Shown: in pieces, positions 59,182 to 64,000 of the stretch
Position numbering within the stretch: position 1 is the first letter of the stretch
Layout: every line of letters begins with the position of its first letter
Assembly: GCF_001540865.1 (NCBI RefSeq)
Contig: NC_033622.1
Location: forward strand, 16,515,695 to 16,579,694
Length of the DNA stretch: 64,000 nt
Source of the DNA: Ananas comosus
Taxonomy: Eukaryota; Streptophyta; Magnoliopsida; Poales; Bromeliaceae
Direction of reading: 5' to 3'
Made by a program: the position numbers and the translations under genes
Notes under the pieces: model-generated
The model's database searches: none
Told to the model about the DNA's origin: nothing
The model's input: the letters and a program-made list of their open reading frames with translations, nothing else

Positions 59182-60432
59182 CCACGCAGGTTGGTACTGG
59201 TTGGCTAGCAACTATCTTATTAGGGTCTACTTTTGGCAGATAGTCACCCGCCTTATTTTACAAACGAAGCAACTCTTAAGTCCATGCTGATGAAAGATAA
59301 AATGAGCTTCAACGCCCTAGAAAAAGCAGCTCCATTTTGATGCTCTTGCTTCTGATGTGTGAGATGCTGGGGGGATTTTAATTATTAAAAAAATTGTTAC
59401 TCTATCTACAAATAATTCCATTAGAAGAGCAGATCTCCTGTGGAGTCGTTTTACACGCCCTGCTTCTCACTGTGTTATTTCATCCAAATAATAATGATTA
59501 TATAACTATAAAACTTTTCATATGTTTTCCTAAAATTTCTTATTAGTTAATCTGGTGCATTTTTTTATTATTATTTATGTTTCCCGTGCGTGATGCATTT
59601 ACTTTTAATTTAAATGTCTGATATGTCCGCTACTAGAACAAATTTAACGTTGGGAACTTGTTTTTTTTTTTTCGTGCAGGTGAATGTTTTCACTGGCATC
59701 TAGTTGGTCTAACACTATAGCAGATACCGATGAAACAAAAAAAAACCATTTTGCTCAGATGTGTTTAAATTGCTTGTATCTTAATTATGCTCGACAAAGC
59801 TCGTTTACTTCACTGTAGTTTGATCTTTAATAGTGATGATAGTTGTTGTCATAGTCTTTCATCAAGTGATATAGTTTTTAATCTTAGTCATATTGGAAAA
59901 TTTGCATCTATTTTCTGTGTGATTTGAAAGCAAAGCTAAATGCGGAAAAGGCAAAAGAAAAAATGTTACCAAACTCGCCGACTGGGTAACTATTTTCAAG
60001 TTTATATGATGCAATTGTTCAATGTGAGATAACAGGGTTAAAAAGCATTTAAGCTTTTGTACTGCAGCAATACAATGTTCTGCTAACCTATAATACAGTT
60101 TCGAAAATGTTGCGACCTGGTGTCAACTTGTGATTATTCATCGTTATTTGTATTCGCGCATTCAGATTTGATCTTGATACTTTTGAGAAAAGCAGCAGGA
60201 TTTTATATGCTTTTGTCGTAGTCCTTATGGGTAGTGTTGTTGAACAATCTGGTGATCGTCAAAGGGTTGTTGATCTATCTGCAGCGTTTCATTTTGTTTA
60301 GAGTTATTAAAATGATGTATGAAACTAAACGAGGAATTAGAAGCTTAAGGGAGAATGCTTATGAACTTGTTATTTAAATAAAAAACATTCTATACAAGTC
60401 TACAATAAAATCTGAAAGATTCCTGAAAGAAT
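59182..60432. other. Tail-to-tail spacer between SWIB and NTF2-like genes
   Basis: 3' UTRs of both genes and AT-rich DNA; no further gene seen. Confidence 0.55.
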
Positions 60433-61626
60433 CTATGTGCCTTTCAGCAACACGTAGGATATCGCCATGACAACGAGACCAAGGAAACAGTACATAAAAA
60501 TCTCCTTCCTCTTCCCTTCAAGCATATCCTCAGGCACCATCTTACCAATCAACGACAGTAGGATTTCCTCCAATTTCTGCAGAGAGATAAAAAGAAAAAA
60601 GAAAAAAGAAAAAGAGCCACTAATTACTTTTTCACATTTACCTTTTTATCAATTGGATTTATAATAGCATCACCGCCAAATAGTAAATTCTGTTCATCCA
60701 CAAAGTATAAAAAGTAAGTTGTAAATAATCTCTCTTTACTATCAACATTACTCTAGTTTTTCTCATTTTGTACACTTTGCTTTTGGCCTTTAAGGGGTCC
60801 CCTGATGCTTACTGATGGAAGTTCTTTTAGACGCAGCAACGGCTCCAAAACAGTATTTGCTTTCCTGCAATTCGCATACGTAGTAGCATAGTTACAAGAA
60901 ATTAGTGTTGTGATCTTTAATGCATTTGAAACATTAATTACCGTGCTTACTTAATAAACACCACCCCATCGTAGACGTGAGATGTGTAGACGTTTAAGCC
61001 AAATCCGATAGGCAAGTTGTCCTCACTCCATGCTGCAAACAAAAGAGTTGTATGTCGTCGTCAATCTCCTAAGGTGTATTTTACGCGACTATTTAGTTTA
61101 TACAAACCTGCGACCATTCTAACACCGACATCTACGCCGTGATCAGCCGACGGTTTGATCACAAACATCAAATCGCTCCGCATCATCATAAGCAGCAAAA
61201 ACTCAAACACTTTCTACAATGAAACCCATCACACACAACTTATTATTGCTACTAGAACAACTCAACATGGATTTATTGCCATAGAAGTTGCGGTGCGGGG
61301 CTCTGTACTCTCACCTTGCCTAATTGCGAGAGGTGGAACGCAGGGAGAGAAGCACAAATGTACTTGCATTCGTCGGCGATCAATTCGACAAAATCTTTGA
61401 CGCTTCTATTCCTAATGGCGGATTGGAGTCGTATGATCCGCTTTAAGGTTCGCAAATCATCATCTCCTAATCCCCACGAAGCTTTAACGCATCGCCGTAC
61501 ATGTCGTCGATCGCTCTTCTTGGGGCGAAAGCATTTAGTTCCTACTATCTGATGATGGCCTAAGTGGTTCTTGTGTAGGTTGGAGCACACATAGAAATGC
61601 ACATTGGTGGAGAGGAGGGAGGGCAT
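60433..61626 (-). CDS. NTF2-like/SnoaL-like domain protein with a C-terminal hydrophobic segment, 6 exons, 247 aa
   Basis: Exons in transcript order: 61626-61315, 61213-61108, 61032-60951, 60864-60813, 60689-60642, 60576-60433; one open frame of 248 codons with GT-AG borders. After a basic N-terminus that could be a plastid transit peptide (about residues 1-50; inference) comes a cone-shaped NTF2/SnoaL-like fold: RTLKRIIRLQSAIRNRSVKD, then FVELIADECKYICASLPAF, then FVIKPSADHGVDVGVRMVAAW, then IGFGLNVYTSHVYDGVVFIK. This order matches the plant NTF2 family protein group of At1g71480. Residues about 215-245 are hydrophobic (IFMYCFLGLVVMAISYVLLKG), suggesting a membrane anchor. No enzyme activity is known for this group to me. 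Confidence 0.8.
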
Positions 61627-62230
61627 GTTTTCGAATAGAGATTTTTTATCTGTTTAAAGATGTGTTCTTAGCGAGGGCGAAGCATAAATTGTAATATAGT
61701 TAGGGAGAATGGAATTGAAGTAGTTATGCCATTTTTAAGACAAGTAAAGGATAGTATGAGGTGAAAGCAATGCTCCCTCATGCAGGGTATTCAAGCTAAG
61801 GATCCTCTCCCAATCTTCTTAGAATCCCTTAACCCACAAACACATAACATGGGCCTAAGTTTTGGGCTACAAATAAGATACATGTAATTTGGCCCATTAT
61901 CTGTTTTGTTTATATAGTTCATAAATGAAATTTCATCGATATTTTAAGTTCGGTTTGTGTTCAGGTTTGAACCAAAATGATGAAGTCAGATCAAACAGCA
62001 TTGAGCAGGCGGACCGAGTCGCATTAAATGCTTTTATTTGAGTCACAACGAAATTCAAATTCAGAATAGTACGCTACATACCGAAGAATTTTATCATTTT
62101 GATCACTTCTCGATAGGATGGTAAAATTTATGTATTAGTTCATATAACTGCAATCAACTCGTCGTATTATCGAATGTAGATTCAATGCAGCCTAAATTAA
62201 TTAATTAATTAATGCTCGTCACTTTTTTAA
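61627..62230. other. 5' flank of the NTF2-like gene
   Basis: Upstream region of the minus-strand gene, with no ORF of note. It ends at the TAA flank of the next MITE. Confidence 0.45.
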
Positions 62231-62638
62231 GCCTCCGTTTGGTTCGGGATTAAGGAAAAAGTAGCTATTCCAGGGATAGAGTTAAGTTCAGGGTTAAAGT
62301 GGGTTAAAGTTTTTTTGTGTTGGTTGGAGGTTGGAGTTAGTCTAGAATAATGAAAAATAGTGTTTGGTTGGGTAGGTGGGATAAGAAGATAATGATTGAT
62401 AAAGAAGGATAATGATTGGTTGGAGTAAGTGTGATAAGAAAGATAGTGAGTTATTATGAATAGAAAATAGTGTTTGGTTGGAGTTTGGTGGGGTTAGGTG
62501 GGGTTAGCTAACCCGGGATAATTTATTTGAGGTGGGGTTAGGTGGGGTTAGCTAACCCCACCTATTTTTTCAAGTGTTTGGGAATAAAATAAGGGTTAAG
62601 AGATTATTCCACCCCTTAACCCCTAACCAAACAAGGGC
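62231..62638. mobile_element. Harbinger-like MITE, 408 bp, family with TTTGGTT ends
   Basis: The left end is GCCTCCGTTTGGTTCGGG; the right end, reversed, is GCCCTTGTTTGGTTAGGGG. TAA flanks both sides (62228-62230 and 62639-62641). The subterminal word GTAGCTATTCCAGGGATAG is shared, with one change, with the element at 45410. Internal GGTGGGGTTAGCTAACCC units are self-complementary. Confidence 0.85.
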
Positions 62639-62788
62639 TAAAAGTTGCTTTTCGAAGAATTAGATGTTTCAACTAACGATCCCCCCGGTCACCGTTTTTT
62701 CAGAGAGTTAAATAAGTAGTCACACTCTCAAATTTCGATATAGGGAAAAAAAAAAGAAAAGTAAAATTAAGCACCCTAATTACTCATT

Positions 62789-62950
62789 GTGACGTGGATC
62801 GACGTGGAGGGTGCGCACACGTCCGTGTCATGACTCATCACGCCGAAATAATTTGCCACGTGGCACGTCCGACCAAGGAGCGGAGTACCTCGGGGCGGCC
62901 GTTTGCGGGGCCCACTCCCACCGCCCAAGAGATACCGCCACGTCATCTGC
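62789..62950. promoter_or_regulatory. Cluster of ACGT-core (G-box/ABRE-like) motifs in a GC-rich island
   Basis: Within 160 bp lie GACGTGG (62791), GACGTGG (62801), ACACGTCC (62817), TGACTCA (62831-62837, GCN4-like), the perfect palindrome GCCACGTGGC (62855-62864), GGCACGTCC (62862) and GCCACGTCA (62937). ACGT cores of this type bind plant bZIP factors. No downstream gene lies inside the window, and ORFs on both strands here are by-products of high GC. Confidence 0.5.
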
Positions 62951-64000
62951 CCTTCCGGGTCGCGGACGCTACTCGGATGCGGGGCCCACGCCGAGCCAGC
63001 ACCGCCCATTGCAAAATGTTGCATCAAATCAGTTCATGTCCGAGTCCAATCTAATCTAAAATGTTGGGCCTTTGGTCCGAGTCAGAAATTATGGCCCGGT
63101 TGAGAAACACGAAGAAAAAGACGCGCATTGATTAACTGGAAAGTGAAAACATTTATACACAAGGCGATAAGGAGAAAAAGTGGCTCGACCATGTGACGTG
63201 ACCTTTTTCCATGCCCAGCGTTTTAGATATATTAAGAAATTTCCACAACAACTCGTAGAAAAGGAATAATTCATTGAATGTAATTCCTTGTTTATAATCT
63301 GATCTGAATAATTTAATTATCTGTCGTATACTGCATTTATTCCATTTTTGTTCAACTTAGAGAAATAAGCAAGTAAAAGATCGATCTTCTTATTCCAATT
63401 ATATATGTATCGTTTTTAAATTGTTTACAACCTAGTAATAGCAATTAAATACTAATACGGTAAAAAACAAGCTAGCTATCATATAAAGTATGTTGCATGT
63501 ACATTGTCTCCTGCTGAAGCTATTTATATACAAATACATATATACCTTTTCATACGCTGTTCTTACCGATTATTCACCGTCATTATTTTTTTGTTTAGTA
63601 CACATACGTACATATATACATGTGCCTTGTAACCTGCCACGCCATGTTTTTTTTGGTTAATTACATAGAGATCTCATCAGCCCAACCAACATCTTGAGCA
63701 AATGTACAATTAAAATGTCTTATCTAATAGGCTAAAATATATTTGCTTTGCTACGAGCTTAATTAACTAAACAATTAATAATATTAATTTCTAGTACCCT
63801 CTCTGAAGAAGAAAATAAAGAACATAATTATATCCAAGGACTTAGCTAGCAAGAACGTGCATGAGAAATCATCAATTGTACTCCTACAAAACCTACTGCA
63901 CAAAGCACAACACATCCTTACAACTCACATAAAGTATAAAAGTTTTTTTTCCCCCAATTTTTACCTTTTTTTCAATATGAAAAAAAGGGTACCAAATTAA
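62951..64000. other. Window end, no gene seen
   Basis: AT-rich DNA with no supported ORF or RNA gene. It may be flank of a gene beyond the window. Confidence 0.45.

Noticed and set aside
62776..63103. Overlapping ORFs of 66-86 codons on both strands
   Set aside because: High-GC island without codon bias or domain; better explained as a regulatory region.

Overview
The window is nuclear plant DNA, most likely from a monocot. Genes are split by many short GT-AG introns, intergenic DNA is AT-rich, and several first or single exons are sharply GC-rich (BAG 8281-8937, mannanase 9825-10193, ankyrin-BTB 28561-28897, SWIB 55696-56250). This 5'-high GC gradient is typical of commelinid monocots. A pineapple-like genome would fit, but the species call is inference.

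Layout: 1-3220 holds repeats only (palindromic array, foldback MITEs). 3621-7688 (+) is a 12-exon DUF1664 coiled-coil gene. 8281-8937 (-) is a single-exon IQ-BAG co-chaperone gene. 9825-12847 (+) is a GH5 endo-beta-mannanase. 14830-15172 (-) has no convincing protein but carries a bulged match to miR160, read here as a candidate endogenous target mimic (eTM) lncRNA. 16793-26985 (-) is a 16-exon EDM2-like PHD-finger gene whose introns carry several transposons. It is head to head with an ankyrin/double-BTB gene at 28561-32291 (+). 33588-39361 (-) is a complete 14-exon fimbrin. 41649-42428 (-) is a FLA7-like fasciclin arabinogalactan protein with a probable intron in its 5' UTR. 43800-50930 is a gene-poor, AT-rich stretch with SINEs and MITEs. 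51035-51358 (+) encodes a small secreted cysteine-rich peptide. 52100-54600 is repeat debris. 55696-59181 (+) is a DEK_C/double-SWIB gene with an apparent 1-nt frameshift in exon 1. 60433-61626 (-) is an NTF2-like/SnoaL-like protein. 62231-64000 holds one more MITE and a cluster of ACGT-core motifs, with no gene.

The genes form no operon-like system. By family they cover chromatin and RNA control (EDM2-like, SWIB), cell wall (mannanase, FLA), actin bundling (fimbrin), chaperone control (BAG) and ubiquitin-type adaptors (ankyrin-BTB). The most notable items are the miR160 mimic candidate, two GC-AG introns (one almost filled by a MITE), the shortened EDM2-like protein, the 13-cysteine peptide, the frameshifted SWIB exon, and two tRNA-derived SINE copies with intact target duplications. 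Exon borders were inferred by reading frame, splice signals and remembered family conservation. No database or aligner was used.
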